Source: Candidatus Lernaella stagnicola (GTDB lineage Bacteria; Lernaellota; Lernaellaia; Lernaellales; Lernaellaceae). Taken from it: 64,000 bases of DNA. Positions 45,104 to 54,051 of this stretch are shown piece by piece (within the stretch, counting starts at the first letter, position 1; each line of letters opens with the position of its first letter). Under the pieces are notes generated by a model, which did no database searches, was not told where the DNA came from, and worked only from the letters and a program-made list of their open reading frames with translations. The translations under genes were made by a program, and so were the position numbers. The DNA lies in NCBI GenBank assembly GCA_030765525.1, contig JAVCCK010000042.1, positions 164,797-228,796 on the forward strand. The letters are read 5' to 3'.

Positions 45104-45214
45104 GGAACCTCGCGTTGTTGGATCGATTCACCTTACGCCAGAGGGACGCCGCAGGTAAACCGCTCTTTATTCGCCGCGCGTCTTTCGTTATCGTGCCGCA
45201 GACAAGGAGGTGTC

Positions 45215-45976
45215 ATGGCAATCCATCTGCCGGTACCGCCGGTCGGCGCCAAGGTACTGGACTCACTACCGGAAACGATGACCGACACGCCGATTTTTCA
45301 CGGCGTGAGCTTTTGCGAAGCCGTGGACCAGGCGGCGCATGGCAGGGCGCATTTCGTGACAGCCGAATCGATCCACACCTGCCGGTGGGTGCCGCCGGTG
45401 CTCGGATTCGTCGAACCTTCGTCGAAATTTGAGGAAGACATCGCCCCGACGCTGCCGCCGGGCACCGCCGGAGTTTTTCTCGCCTTGCTCGCCAACTTTC
45501 CCGAGTCCTGGGAGCCCGACGTGGTCATCGTGAAGGCCGCACCCGAGATTTTAAGCCGCTTAGCGGAAATGGTCGGGTGGGACATGGCGGCGTGGGATTA
45601 CGTGGAGGAGGATCGCATCGCCAAAAGCGCACTCAAGCGCCTCCGGGAAGAAGATCGAAGCTGGCGCACGAAACTGATCAAACCGTTCAATAACGCGCTG
45701 GCGGCGATGGATAAGATTCCCGGCTTCAAGAAAGCGACGATCCTCGCGTTCAAAAGCGAAGCCGTGTCGGCGGCGTTCGAAGCCTTCATCAGCCGGGCGC
45801 TGGCCAGCATGTCGGTGTGCCGCAACTCGCTGGTCATCCCCTATTTATCGGGGCGATTCAACATTTCCTACCTATGCTCCGGCGGCGTGACCTGGGGCGG
45901 CAACTACCCCTTTCACCTGACCTCCGGCTGGCCGTGGAAGTTATGGCAGCGATTGGCTTCCGACGTGGATTGGTAG
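45215..45976 (+). CDS. DUF169-like protein
   Basis: A 253-residue protein. The features ICPGG-like THTCRWVPPVLGF, long central helices and a late Cys motif (YLCSGGVTWGGN) resemble the DUF169/COG2043 family, whose function is unknown and which is often found in anaerobes and methyl-corrinoid contexts. A perfect AAGGAGGT before the ATG at 45215 sets the start. It diverges from the pterin-binding methyltransferase-like gene, which may be a meaningful pairing. The family call is by eye and tentative. Confidence 0.55.
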   Translation: MAIHLPVPPVGAKVLDSLPETMTDTPIFHGVSFCEAVDQAAHGRAHFVTAESIHTCRWVPPVLGFVEPSSKFEEDIAPTLPPGTAGVFLALLANFPESWEPDVVIVKAAPEILSRLAEMVGWDMAAWDYVEEDRIAKSALKRLREEDRSWRTKLIKPFNNALAAMDKIPGFKKATILAFKSEAVSAAFEAFISRALASMSVCRNSLVIPYLSGRFNISYLCSGGVTWGGNYPFHLTSGWPWKLWQRLASDVDW

Positions 45977-45979
45977 GGT

Positions 45980-46714
45980 CTACAGCAGCGAGCTTTCGCC
46001 GATACGTATCTGCAAGGGGTCGAGTGATTCGACCTGCGGTCCCAACGCGGCCGCAAGCAATTCGCCAAGGTTGTCGGCCTTGACGCCGCCCGAGATTTTG
46101 ATGCCCCGTGGGAAGTTTGCGCGCATCACCCTCAGCGCTGCGACGGTCGCTCCGCCTTTGCCGAATCCCGTACTCGTCTTGACGAAATTCACCCCGGCCA
46201 AACGACATAGATTACAGGCCTTGGCGATCGCCTCTTCATCGAGTTGACAGGTTTCCAAGATGACTTTCACTTTCGCGTCAAAACGCGTCGCAGCTTTGAC
46301 GACCGCCGCCAGGTCGGCTGTGACTTCCACCTCGCGCCCCGCCATTAGGCTGCGCCAGCGCAACACTGTGTCCACTTCCGACGCGCCCGCGTCGAGCACC
46401 CACTTGGTTTCGTCGCCCTTGATGCCGGGCCGATACTGGTCGCCCAAGGGAAAGCCCACAACCGCCGCAACCTTGATGTCGCTACGCCCGGCATTCAGGA
46501 AGCGCCGCACCACGCGTTCTACTTCCTCCGGCCGCACGCAAACGGCATACGGCGCTGGGTCCAACGCCAAGGTGGCGTCAAGAAACTCTTCCACGGCGCG
46601 GTCGTAAGCCATCAAGGGATCGGCCTCGGCACGGAAACACTCGGGACGGTCTAGAAAGGTATGGTCGCAAACACCGGCAACCTCGCGCGGCGCGAGTGCA
46701 CTGACGTCAATCAC
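45980..46714 (-). CDS. deoC: Deoxyribose-phosphate aldolase
   Basis: A 244-residue class I aldolase of the DeoC family, cleaving 2-deoxyribose 5-phosphate to glyceraldehyde 3-phosphate and acetaldehyde. Motifs: CDHTFLD at the start, AVVGFPLG, EVDTVLRW, KVILETC and the Schiff-base Lys in NFVKTSTGFGKGG, ending with IKISGGVKA. AAGGGGG precedes the GTG at 46714, preferred over an ATG at 46765 with no Shine-Dalgarno. Only 3 bp from the convergent DUF169-like gene. A deoxyribose-catabolic neighbour set is not present. Confidence 0.92.
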   Translation of the reverse strand: MIDVSALAPREVAGVCDHTFLDRPECFRAEADPLMAYDRAVEEFLDATLALDPAPYAVCVRPEEVERVVRRFLNAGRSDIKVAAVVGFPLGDQYRPGIKGDETKWVLDAGASEVDTVLRWRSLMAGREVEVTADLAAVVKAATRFDAKVKVILETCQLDEEAIAKACNLCRLAGVNFVKTSTGFGKGGATVAALRVMRANFPRGIKISGGVKADNLGELLAAALGPQVESLDPLQIRIGESSLL

Positions 46715-46970
46715 AGTATCCCCCTTGTTGCGAACATCACTGTCGCGTGGCGAGGATTTTACCATAGAACTGTTTCGACAACGAACCGATTAACTGTTCT
46801 TTTGTGTTTTTGTTTCTCCGGCGCGTCGGCCGCCGCCCGCAAGCCGGTTCAGTGTTGATGCAATCCGAATGTGTCGGATGACGCCTTTTTCCCAGCATTG
46901 CCCAAGCCCGCTTCCGCCCACATAATAGAGTCGGCCACCGGCTCCGTAACACCGGTGGAAAGAGGACATT

Positions 46971-49139
46971 ATGCGACCTTCCATTTGGATGGCCCTTTTG
47001 TTGTTGCTGGTCATTTCGCTTGCCTTTGCCTGCGCCGGTGACGACGACGATGACAACGACGACGTCGGTGACGATGACGACGATAATGACGACGACGACA
47101 ATGACGATAACGACAACGACGATGACAATAACGACGACGACGATGACGACGACACGACACCCGAAGGCCTACCCACCTTCAGCAAATTCGTGACGCCGAA
47201 CGAGTCGCCATTGCCTCCGTCGGTCGACGCCTGCGCGGTGTACCGCCAGGAGCAATGCCAAACGGGGACCGTGCATCGCTGCGCCATCTACGACGGCGGC
47301 AGCAAGGATTGGGTCGTCGATCCCGACCCCTGGGTCGAACAGACATTCAACTACGACCGCTACTTCGACCTGTACAACCGCATGGAAGGCCAACACGCCG
47401 CCTTCATCATGACGCAGTCCATGCCTCCCGGCACACCCGAGGAAACGTGGAGCGACCCACAGTACTTCCAGGAATACGACGGCTACGGCGATGCTGCGGG
47501 TTGGACCGGCACGGCGCTGCTGGCCGCGGCCGCGCGTTACGCCTCGACCGGCACCGACGCCGACTATGAACGCATGCTGGCCCACTTCGAATCCACGGCG
47601 TTCCAATATGAAGCCAACGAAATTCCCGGCCTGCTGATACGCAGCCACTTCGCCATGATGGAAGAAGGCGGGCCGAGCCATCCGATCGGACTGGCCGGCA
47701 TGGCCGTCACCGAGTACCACGAACCCGGCGACTGGCACTTCCGCTATCCGCTTTCCGAAGCGATGCTCGAGCGCCTGCCCGCGTATTACACCGAAGGCGT
47801 GGAAGTCGGCGGCGAGCACTGGGACGTGACGCCCGTGTGGATGGGCGACGCCTCTCGCGATATGTACGTCCGCGGCTTACCCGGCGTCATGCTCGCCTAC
47901 GATCTGCTCGAGGACCAAGGCCCGCGCGAACAGCACCTGCGGCAAGTGATCCAAACCGAGATCCCCTGCACGCTCAATCGCATGAAGAAAATGCGAATCC
48001 GCAACCTGCAGTCCAATCCGATCATTGTCGAGGCCGTCGCGGCATACCTGGGTTCCGACCGCCTGCTGCTGGACCCCGACGACATCGACATTACGCAAGT
48101 CGACGAAATCACCGCCTACGTCATGGAACAGCCCAACCCCGATTACATGGACGCCTTCGACGACACTTGTCCCGACGGCCCGCCGATGGAAGTCGATCCC
48201 GAGTACGACTTTGACGCCTCCGACTTTCTGGGCTTCATGCTCGATTTCACCCAATTGGTCATACGCATGCAGCGCCAGGGAGTCGTCCCGGTGGCGTGGT
48301 TGATGGCGCCTACGGTCAACGGCGGCGAAATCGTTTTCATGACGCAATGGGCGCTGGCCGCCCACTACCTGACCGGCGATTCTCGCTACCTGGATTTCGT
48401 GGAAGGTCTCCAGCAGGAGTTGCAGTACTGGGAGGTGATCAACCTGATGGGCTCGTTCTACATGCCCAAATGGTGCCGCCCCCACTACGGACCCAGCCTG
48501 CTGTACCCCTCACTGTGGAACATGCAGAACCGCATCGACAAAAGCATCTACCCGGAATACTGGACCAACCTCGCCGGAGCCATCGCCGAGGAAATGCGGC
48601 ACAAAGACCTGGAACAAGCCAACGACGGCTATTTCGGCATCCTGTACGGCACCATGGTCGACGACCAGGTTGACGCCGGTCGGCAGGATTACCTTGATTT
48701 CATCGTCGACATGCTGGCCAACGCGGGCCAATACGGTGTGACAGATCGCAACGAGCCGCGCCGTAACTATTCTGTGGATTGGCGTGAGGACCCGCCGCCG
48801 GGCGTCCAAATCGAGGAGCTATCCGAAGATGACCGCGACATGTACTTGGAAGATATCACTTTGTTCGGGCTCGTCATTGTCGAGGGGTGGATCGAAGACG
48901 AGTTCGCACGCGCCGTCGAAGGCATGCCGGTCCAGTACCGCGTCCCCGGAGACTTCCAATGGCAGATGGACCCCTTCATGCTCTACCGCAGTTACGGAGG
49001 CCGTGAAGCTACCGTCCAGTACGCCGCCATGGGCTTCCCGGTCACTTACTGGGTCGGCCGCATGCAAGGGCTGATCGACGCCGGCGCCGGCACCGCCCTG
49101 GGCTGGCAGGATACCGGCGTGCCGTGCGACGTAGAGTGA
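46971..49139 (+). CDS. Large Asp-linker lipoprotein, probable alpha/alpha-toroid domain
   Basis: A 722-residue lipoprotein: lipobox AFAC (Cys21), a 45-residue Asp/Asn linker, then about 640 residues of mainly helical, aromatic-rich sequence. Repeating helix pairs (AAGWTGTALLAAAARYAS, MTQWALAAHYLTGDSRYLDF, GAIAEEMRHKDLEQ) resemble the alpha/alpha toroid of polysaccharide lyases and glycoside hydrolases, but no family motif is recognised. Because two other glycosidase lipoproteins are nearby, carbohydrate processing is a reasonable guess. AGAGGA precedes the ATG. Confidence 0.78.
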   Translation: MRPSIWMALLLLLVISLAFACAGDDDDDNDDVGDDDDDNDDDDNDDNDNDDDNNDDDDDDDTTPEGLPTFSKFVTPNESPLPPSVDACAVYRQEQCQTGTVHRCAIYDGGSKDWVVDPDPWVEQTFNYDRYFDLYNRMEGQHAAFIMTQSMPPGTPEETWSDPQYFQEYDGYGDAAGWTGTALLAAAARYASTGTDADYERMLAHFESTAFQYEANEIPGLLIRSHFAMMEEGGPSHPIGLAGMAVTEYHEPGDWHFRYPLSEAMLERLPAYYTEGVEVGGEHWDVTPVWMGDASRDMYVRGLPGVMLAYDLLEDQGPREQHLRQVIQTEIPCTLNRMKKMRIRNLQSNPIIVEAVAAYLGSDRLLLDPDDIDITQVDEITAYVMEQPNPDYMDAFDDTCPDGPPMEVDPEYDFDASDFLGFMLDFTQLVIRMQRQGVVPVAWLMAPTVNGGEIVFMTQWALAAHYLTGDSRYLDFVEGLQQELQYWEVINLMGSFYMPKWCRPHYGPSLLYPSLWNMQNRIDKSIYPEYWTNLAGAIAEEMRHKDLEQANDGYFGILYGTMVDDQVDAGRQDYLDFIVDMLANAGQYGVTDRNEPRRNYSVDWREDPPPGVQIEELSEDDRDMYLEDITLFGLVIVEGWIEDEFARAVEGMPVQYRVPGDFQWQMDPFMLYRSYGGREATVQYAAMGFPVTYWVGRMQGLIDAGAGTALGWQDTGVPCDVE

Positions 49140-49247
49140 CCGGCGTCTTCGCCGCCTTTACGAGCCCCAGGCACCACGTAGGGGCCGGCCCCGTTCATTC
49201 GCCTCCGTCGTCGGTGTCGAAGGTTGGCTCAGATTCGAAACGGACCA

Positions 49248-50825
49248 TTAGCGTCCGAATTGCAGGTAACATACTTCTCCGGAAATCGTGACAACCAACT
49301 CGCCGGCATCCGTTTCTCCGGAGTCGATCTGTTCTCCATCCTGATCATAGAGCACCCACTGAGCTGCCACATCATCAGGAAACGGGATGGTGACCTGAGT
49401 CTCCTGGAATATCATACTACCGTCATGCCACAGAGCCACCGTCCAGAGATCGGCGTCACTCGCCAAAACATATGCATAGTCGCCGTTATCCCACCCAAGA
49501 GCCTCGCCAAGATCGCCGGCATAGTGGGCATCGCCAACTATTTCGCTGGCGCCAATTAGGGCCATATAGGAAGGTTTCGGATCGGTCTCCTCCGTGTCCT
49601 CCGGATAAGTAAACAGACCGAAATAATCTTCGGTGGGCAAAGAAGCACTACCGGAGCCGTCCCAGAACGTATACCAATCATAGATAGCGACTCCCGCTTT
49701 CATGGCAAATTGCAGACTCCTGGCCAAGTAAGCCGCTTGACGATCATCGTTGATAATCAGGCTGGGCCACCCGACTTCAGTGAATTGAATCTCTTTATCC
49801 GGACACCCCATAATATTGAGGATATTGCGAACCTGCTCCACCATCACCAACATGCTCGGGTAGTGGTAGAAACCCAAATCCAAATCAAACTCGGGGCACG
49901 GTTGCTGCAAAAACGAATATGGGTGAATAGACATCGCATCAAAATAGTCGCAAATGTCGCTATGTTCTTCCCAAACGCGATACAGGAAATTCCAGACACC
50001 CATCTCATGGAACAGTTTCATCTCAAAACCGGAAAGACCGCCAAAGATCACCGTCGCGTCCGGATCGTTTTCATGAACCGCCGTGTAAGCCGCTTTTAGT
50101 ATCGTGCCGTAGTGTTCGGGGTTGGGTTCCGGTTTCCAGAAACGGGATGTATTTTGCTCGTTCCAGACTTCGTAATTGTCGATACGGTCACCATAATGTT
50201 CCGCCAGATGACCGGTATAATCGGCGTATTCCACCGGATCGATATCGTCGTTCAATCCACTAGGCGTAGCCCAATCTGGGCTATTCAAAAAGATGGCGGT
50301 AACTTCCAAACCGGCGTCAAGACAAAGATCGGTCATCGTGTCGAGTCCGTCGAAATTCCAAACATTGTCTTCCGGTTCGATGTTTGACCAATGGAAATCG
50401 GTTCGCACCATGGTCATATTGGCTTCGACCAATTTCTCGATTTCGAATTCACGCTTCCAACTATAGGCGGTGCCGCGACTCATATGACTGGAAACACCAA
50501 GAATTTCTGCAAGCATTTTTCCGCTTGGATTCATCCCATCATAAGCATCGGGGAGCACGGTATCGTCATCGCCGGTATCGTCATCCCCCGTATCATCATC
50601 GCTTGAGTCATCATCGCCCGAGTCATCATCGCCTGAGTCATCATCGATAGTATCATCATCACCGGTGTCGTCATCATCCACAGTATCGTCATCGACGGCA
50701 TCATCATCACTATCGGGTTGATCGTCATTATCGTCATCGTCAGCGTCGCCACATCCGCTGAAGGCAATGGCGAGCAAAGCCATCATGATCAATAACAATA
50801 ATTGGGAGAACCTATTCAATTTCAT
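49248..50825 (-). CDS. GH-A clan glycosidase lipoprotein (GH39/GH5-like)
   Basis: A 525-residue lipoprotein with lipobox FSGC (Cys25), an Asp/Ser linker of about 75 residues and a TIM-barrel glycosidase. Marks: MVRTDFHWSNIEPEDNVWNF, the acid/base Glu in YEVWNEQNTSRFW, DYFDAMSIHPYSF and the nucleophile Glu in IQFTEVGWPSL, typical of clan GH-A (xylosidase or endoglucanase-like). GGAGG lies 7 nt before the ATG at 50825; the frame stays open upstream through an Asp-rich remnant. Substrate not assignable. Confidence 0.85.
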   Translation of the reverse strand: MKLNRFSQLLLLIMMALLAIAFSGCGDADDDDNDDQPDSDDDAVDDDTVDDDDTGDDDTIDDDSGDDDSGDDDSSDDDTGDDDTGDDDTVLPDAYDGMNPSGKMLAEILGVSSHMSRGTAYSWKREFEIEKLVEANMTMVRTDFHWSNIEPEDNVWNFDGLDTMTDLCLDAGLEVTAIFLNSPDWATPSGLNDDIDPVEYADYTGHLAEHYGDRIDNYEVWNEQNTSRFWKPEPNPEHYGTILKAAYTAVHENDPDATVIFGGLSGFEMKLFHEMGVWNFLYRVWEEHSDICDYFDAMSIHPYSFLQQPCPEFDLDLGFYHYPSMLVMVEQVRNILNIMGCPDKEIQFTEVGWPSLIINDDRQAAYLARSLQFAMKAGVAIYDWYTFWDGSGSASLPTEDYFGLFTYPEDTEETDPKPSYMALIGASEIVGDAHYAGDLGEALGWDNGDYAYVLASDADLWTVALWHDGSMIFQETQVTIPFPDDVAAQWVLYDQDGEQIDSGETDAGELVVTISGEVCYLQFGR

Positions 50826-50828
50826 TTT

Positions 50829-51056
50829 GTAGCCTCCAAAGTTGACGTTCCTAGAATACACATTCTGGCAAGTCGTGACATGAGGTGGAGGGGCGACCGT
50901 AGCCGCCCCAGAGAATCGGCAGCCGCAGCCATCACCGTCGTCGTCATCGTCGCCGTCGGTCGTGTCGCTATCGGTAGTGTCGTCATCGACGACGTCGTCG
51001 TCAACGGTCTCCTCGTCAGTTGTAAGCCCAAGCACTGCCTGGGGCGCGCCGAGCGA
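50829..51056 (-). pseudogene. Asp-rich C-terminal gene remnant
   Basis: Upstream of the GH-A lipoprotein gene, the same minus-strand frame codes a stretch reading WSLGAPQAVLGL, then about 30 Asp/Thr-rich residues and GDGCGC, before running through the ribosome binding site of the next gene. It looks like the C-terminal tail of another Asp-rich exported protein, with no room for its body between here and the tRNA gene. No promoter or start of its own was found, so I read it as a decayed remnant. Confidence 0.4.
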
Positions 51057-51178
51057 CCAACGGGAGCGGTTGCGGTGGCAGTGACGTCGCCGGATGCACG
51101 CGGTTTTGAGTCAAAGCTCAGCCTTGCCGGACCTTGCCCGGTCCAGGCTCAGCTTGGGGCTGGGTGAGGACAAAAAAA

Positions 51179-51198
51179 GCCACGCCCGGAGGCGTGGC
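51179..51198 (-). terminator. Terminator of tRNA-Phe
   Basis: Perfect 8-bp stem GCCACGCC / GGCGTGGC with a CGGA loop, followed on the minus strand by seven T, just after the tRNA 3' end. Confidence 0.9.
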
Positions 51199-51203
51199 TT
51201 TCG

Positions 51204-51279
<76 letters not shown>

Positions 51280-51295
51280 ACGTGAGAACTCGCGG

Positions 51296-51324
51296 AGTGT
51301 ACCCAATCGCCAGATAGGGGTCAA
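51296..51324 (-). promoter_or_regulatory. Promoter of tRNA-Phe
   Basis: On the minus strand: TTGACC (51319-51324), 17-bp spacer, TACACT (51296-51301), about 17 bp before the tRNA 5' end. Confidence 0.75.
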
Positions 51325-51408
51325 GACCAATCCAACGGGGGTTTCGCGAGCAAAAAAAGCTCGGTTAACGCCCCACAATTACGCCGTCTCGTGTATGATG
51401 CTGCGGTT

Positions 51409-52125
51409 ATGATTCGCATCGATTGCCATAGTCACAGTGCCGCTTCCTGGGACGCTCTGACGCTGTTTGACCAATACCTGCGCGACGCCGAATCCGCCGG
51501 GCTCGACGCCGTGATCGTCACCGACCACAACACTCTCGACGGCTATCACCGCTTGCGGGAGATCGATTCCCCCGTGCGCTTGATTCCGGGCGTGGAGATC
51601 AACACCCGCGACGGCGAGGTGCTCGCCTATTTCGTCGATGAAGCGCCCCCCGCGGGCCGGTCCGTCGAATGGACCGTCGATTTCATCCACGACCACGGCG
51701 GACTGGTCGTATTGCCGCATATCTTCGCCCGCTCCGCGCCGGTGAGACTGCGCCCACCCGCCCTCTGGCGCGCCCTGGAACTGTGCGACGCGGTCGAAGG
51801 CCTCAACGCCCGAGTCGAGTCGGCGTCGGCCGACGCCCGCGCGGTGGAATACGCGGCGCGTTTCGGCAAGCCGTTGACAGCCGGTTCCGACGCGCACGTG
51901 CCCGGCGATCTGGGCCGCGCTTACCTGCAAATGGAGGACTTCGAGGGGCCGGCGGATTTCCTGGCGAAATTGGCCGCGGCGCGTCCGGTCTTGCATCGGC
52001 GGTCCACGATGTTGGAGAATCTGGTAAATTTCGCACGTATTGTGATCGTCACGCGGCAGATCCCCCGCATAGTGCGGGATTTGCTTGGCTTTGCCGCGTT
52101 GAAAGGACCGGCGCATCGTGAGTGA
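51409..52125 (+). CDS. PHP-domain metal-dependent phosphoesterase
   Basis: A 238-residue PHP-fold protein. Metal-binding motifs: DCHSHSAAS, VTDHNTLDG, PGVEINTRDG, LPHIF and GSDAHVPGD. Such proteins hydrolyse phosphoesters (nucleotides or histidinol phosphate). The ATG at 51409 gives the usual IRIDCHSH start; a GTG 18 nt upstream is possible. The stop overlaps the next gene by 8 bp, so it is coupled with the PLP enzyme and the small exported protein. Substrate unknown. Confidence 0.9.
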   Translation: MIRIDCHSHSAASWDALTLFDQYLRDAESAGLDAVIVTDHNTLDGYHRLREIDSPVRLIPGVEINTRDGEVLAYFVDEAPPAGRSVEWTVDFIHDHGGLVVLPHIFARSAPVRLRPPALWRALELCDAVEGLNARVESASADARAVEYAARFGKPLTAGSDAHVPGDLGRAYLQMEDFEGPADFLAKLAAARPVLHRRSTMLENLVNFARIVIVTRQIPRIVRDLLGFAALKGPAHRE

Positions 52126-53227
52126 ATCCCGTGACCGTCGTTGGTTGTTTCGTCGTTTTCCCGCCCTGGCCGACCGCTTGCCGTGGCAGCAACTGGCCAA
52201 TCTGCCCACGCCTGTAGAGCGTTGCGAGAAATTCTCCGCGCGGCTCGGGGCCGAGGTTTGGATCAAGCGGGACGATCTGGATTCCGATCTCTATTCGGGC
52301 AACAAGCCGCGGAAATTCGAGTTCATCTTTGCCGATGCCGCCCGCTGCGGCGCGAAGCAGATCATGACGATGGGCAGCGTGGGATCCAACCACGCCGCCG
52401 CCACGAGCCTTTTCTGCTGCCGGCTCGGCTATCAACCGGTGCTGGCCGTCGTGCCGCAACCGGTGCTGAGCTACGTGCGGGAAAACATCCTGGTCGACCA
52501 CAGCTGCAACCCGATTTATCTGCTGTCGAGAAACGAGGCCGAGGCCGCGGTGAAAATGATGCTTCACTCGCGCCGCGTCGCGCATGAGACCGGCACGCCC
52601 CCCTACTTCATGTATTTCGGCGGCAGCAGCCGTATCGGCAACGTGGGCTTTGTCGAAGCGGGCTTGGAATTGGCCGCGCAAATAAAAGCCGGCGACATGC
52701 CCGAACCCAGCCGCATTTTCGTCGCCACCGGTTCTTGCGGCACGCACGCGGGTCTACTGGTCGGTCTGCGGGCCGCCGGGTCGAACGTGCGCGTGATCGG
52801 CGTGCGCATCGTGCCGAAAATCGTGACCAACAAACTGGTCGTGGCGACCCACGCGAACCTGGTCGCCTCCTATTTGCGGCACATCGACTCCACCTTTCCG
52901 GCGATGCATTTCAGCACCCGCGACATCGATTTGCTCGACGACTTTTTCGGCGGCGAATACGGGCGTCCCACCGCGGCAGGAAAAGAAGCGATCTTCCTCG
53001 CCCGCGACACCGACGGCATCGATCTGGACCCGACCTACACGGGCAAAGCCTTCGCCGGCCTGCTCGCGTATCTGTACAGCTGCCCTGATCGCCAGGCGCC
53101 GATCCTCTTTTGGCACACGAAAAACGGCCTGCCCCTCGACCGCTGGACCGAGGGCGTGGCGCCCGAGAGCCTGCCGCCGATGCTGCAGCGGTATTTCACC
53201 GAACCCCTCTACGACCCGGAGTTGTGA
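52118..53227 (+). CDS. PLP-dependent ACC deaminase / D-cysteine desulfhydrase-family enzyme
   Basis: A 369-residue fold-type II PLP enzyme. Motifs: LPTPVERCEKFSARLG, WIKRDDLDSDLYSGNKPRKFEF with the PLP Lys, GSVGSNHAAATSLFCCRLG and ATGSCGTHAGLLVGL. The family includes 1-aminocyclopropane-1-carboxylate deaminase and D-cysteine desulfhydrase; the exact reaction cannot be read. GTG start overlapping the PHP gene. Followed 1 nt after its stop by a small exported protein. Confidence 0.85.
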   Translation: MSESRDRRWLFRRFPALADRLPWQQLANLPTPVERCEKFSARLGAEVWIKRDDLDSDLYSGNKPRKFEFIFADAARCGAKQIMTMGSVGSNHAAATSLFCCRLGYQPVLAVVPQPVLSYVRENILVDHSCNPIYLLSRNEAEAAVKMMLHSRRVAHETGTPPYFMYFGGSSRIGNVGFVEAGLELAAQIKAGDMPEPSRIFVATGSCGTHAGLLVGLRAAGSNVRVIGVRIVPKIVTNKLVVATHANLVASYLRHIDSTFPAMHFSTRDIDLLDDFFGGEYGRPTAAGKEAIFLARDTDGIDLDPTYTGKAFAGLLAYLYSCPDRQAPILFWHTKNGLPLDRWTEGVAPESLPPMLQRYFTEPLYDPEL

Positions 53228-53228
53228 G

Positions 53229-53684
53229 ATGAGAAAAATAGCTTCCCTGACCCTCGCCCTCGTGCTGCTTGCCACGATGGCGTGGGCCGCGGGCACTACG
53301 CCCGCCCAGCTCGACAATCTTCTGAAGCAATTGCAGGTTCAGGCGAAAACCGCGTCCGGCGGTGAACGCACATTCAAGCTCGGTTTTCGCGGTACGAAGC
53401 CGGAAAGCTTTTTGGTCCGCGCGATGCCCGAACAGCGCGTTGTGTATCTCGCCGTTCTCGACGTGGCGAAAATCCCCGCCGCGCAACTTGCGAAGTTTCA
53501 AACTCTGGCCAGGCTGAATTATCAAATCACCGTCGGCAAACTTGAGTGGGACCCGCAGAGCACCGAAGTGCGCCTCAGTTACACCTTCGCCGGTGAGCAG
53601 CCGGTGGATTTCCCCTCGTTCAAGGCGGTGGTGCAAACGCTGCTGGTCGCGGTCGAAACCGTGCGCAAGGAACTGAATAAGTAG
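53229..53684 (+). CDS. Exported YbjN-like protein
   Basis: A 151-residue protein with a type I signal peptide ending in AWAAG. The mature part has the alternating strand and helix pattern of YbjN-like proteins (YLAVLDVAKIPAAQLAKFQTL, NYQITVGKLEWDP, VRLSYTFAGEQP), a fold shared with secretion chaperones. The ATG lies 1 nt after the PLP-enzyme stop, so it is the last gene of that operon. Function unknown. Confidence 0.7.
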   Translation: MRKIASLTLALVLLATMAWAAGTTPAQLDNLLKQLQVQAKTASGGERTFKLGFRGTKPESFLVRAMPEQRVVYLAVLDVAKIPAAQLAKFQTLARLNYQITVGKLEWDPQSTEVRLSYTFAGEQPVDFPSFKAVVQTLLVAVETVRKELNK

Positions 53685-53892
53685 CCGGCGCTTCGTTTCC
53701 TCTTCCGTTTGCGCCCGCTTCGTCAATCGCAGCAGCGAAATATCTCCGCTAAATAGTGAAAGCCTGAAGGATGTCTTCGTTTGGACATTTAAACGGATCA
53801 GCCGACGACGATATTGCACCGCGTAATTTTCCCGAAATCTTAGAGGGTCTGGAAACAGGTTCGTTTAAATGCGACCTTTGTTGGGGAAATAG

Positions 53893-53921
53893 TTGAATCT
53901 GGTACTATACAGGGGTATTAT
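53893..53921 (+). promoter_or_regulatory. Strong sigma70 promoter of the collagen-like gene
   Basis: TTGAAT (53893-53898), 17-bp spacer, TATTAT (53916-53921). The 367-bp gap 53685-54051 is otherwise AT-rich non-coding DNA; the predicted mRNA leader is about 125 nt. Confidence 0.65.
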
Positions 53922-54051
53922 AAACCATCGCAATAAAGATTTTGGCGAAACCGGCTACACGAAGAGTGGCTTTTTCTGGGCGGTGTGCCTGGAGAGCCGA
54001 AATCGCAGCTTGAAATGGGGAACGTCGTTTGAAATTTTAGGGGAGGTTGTT

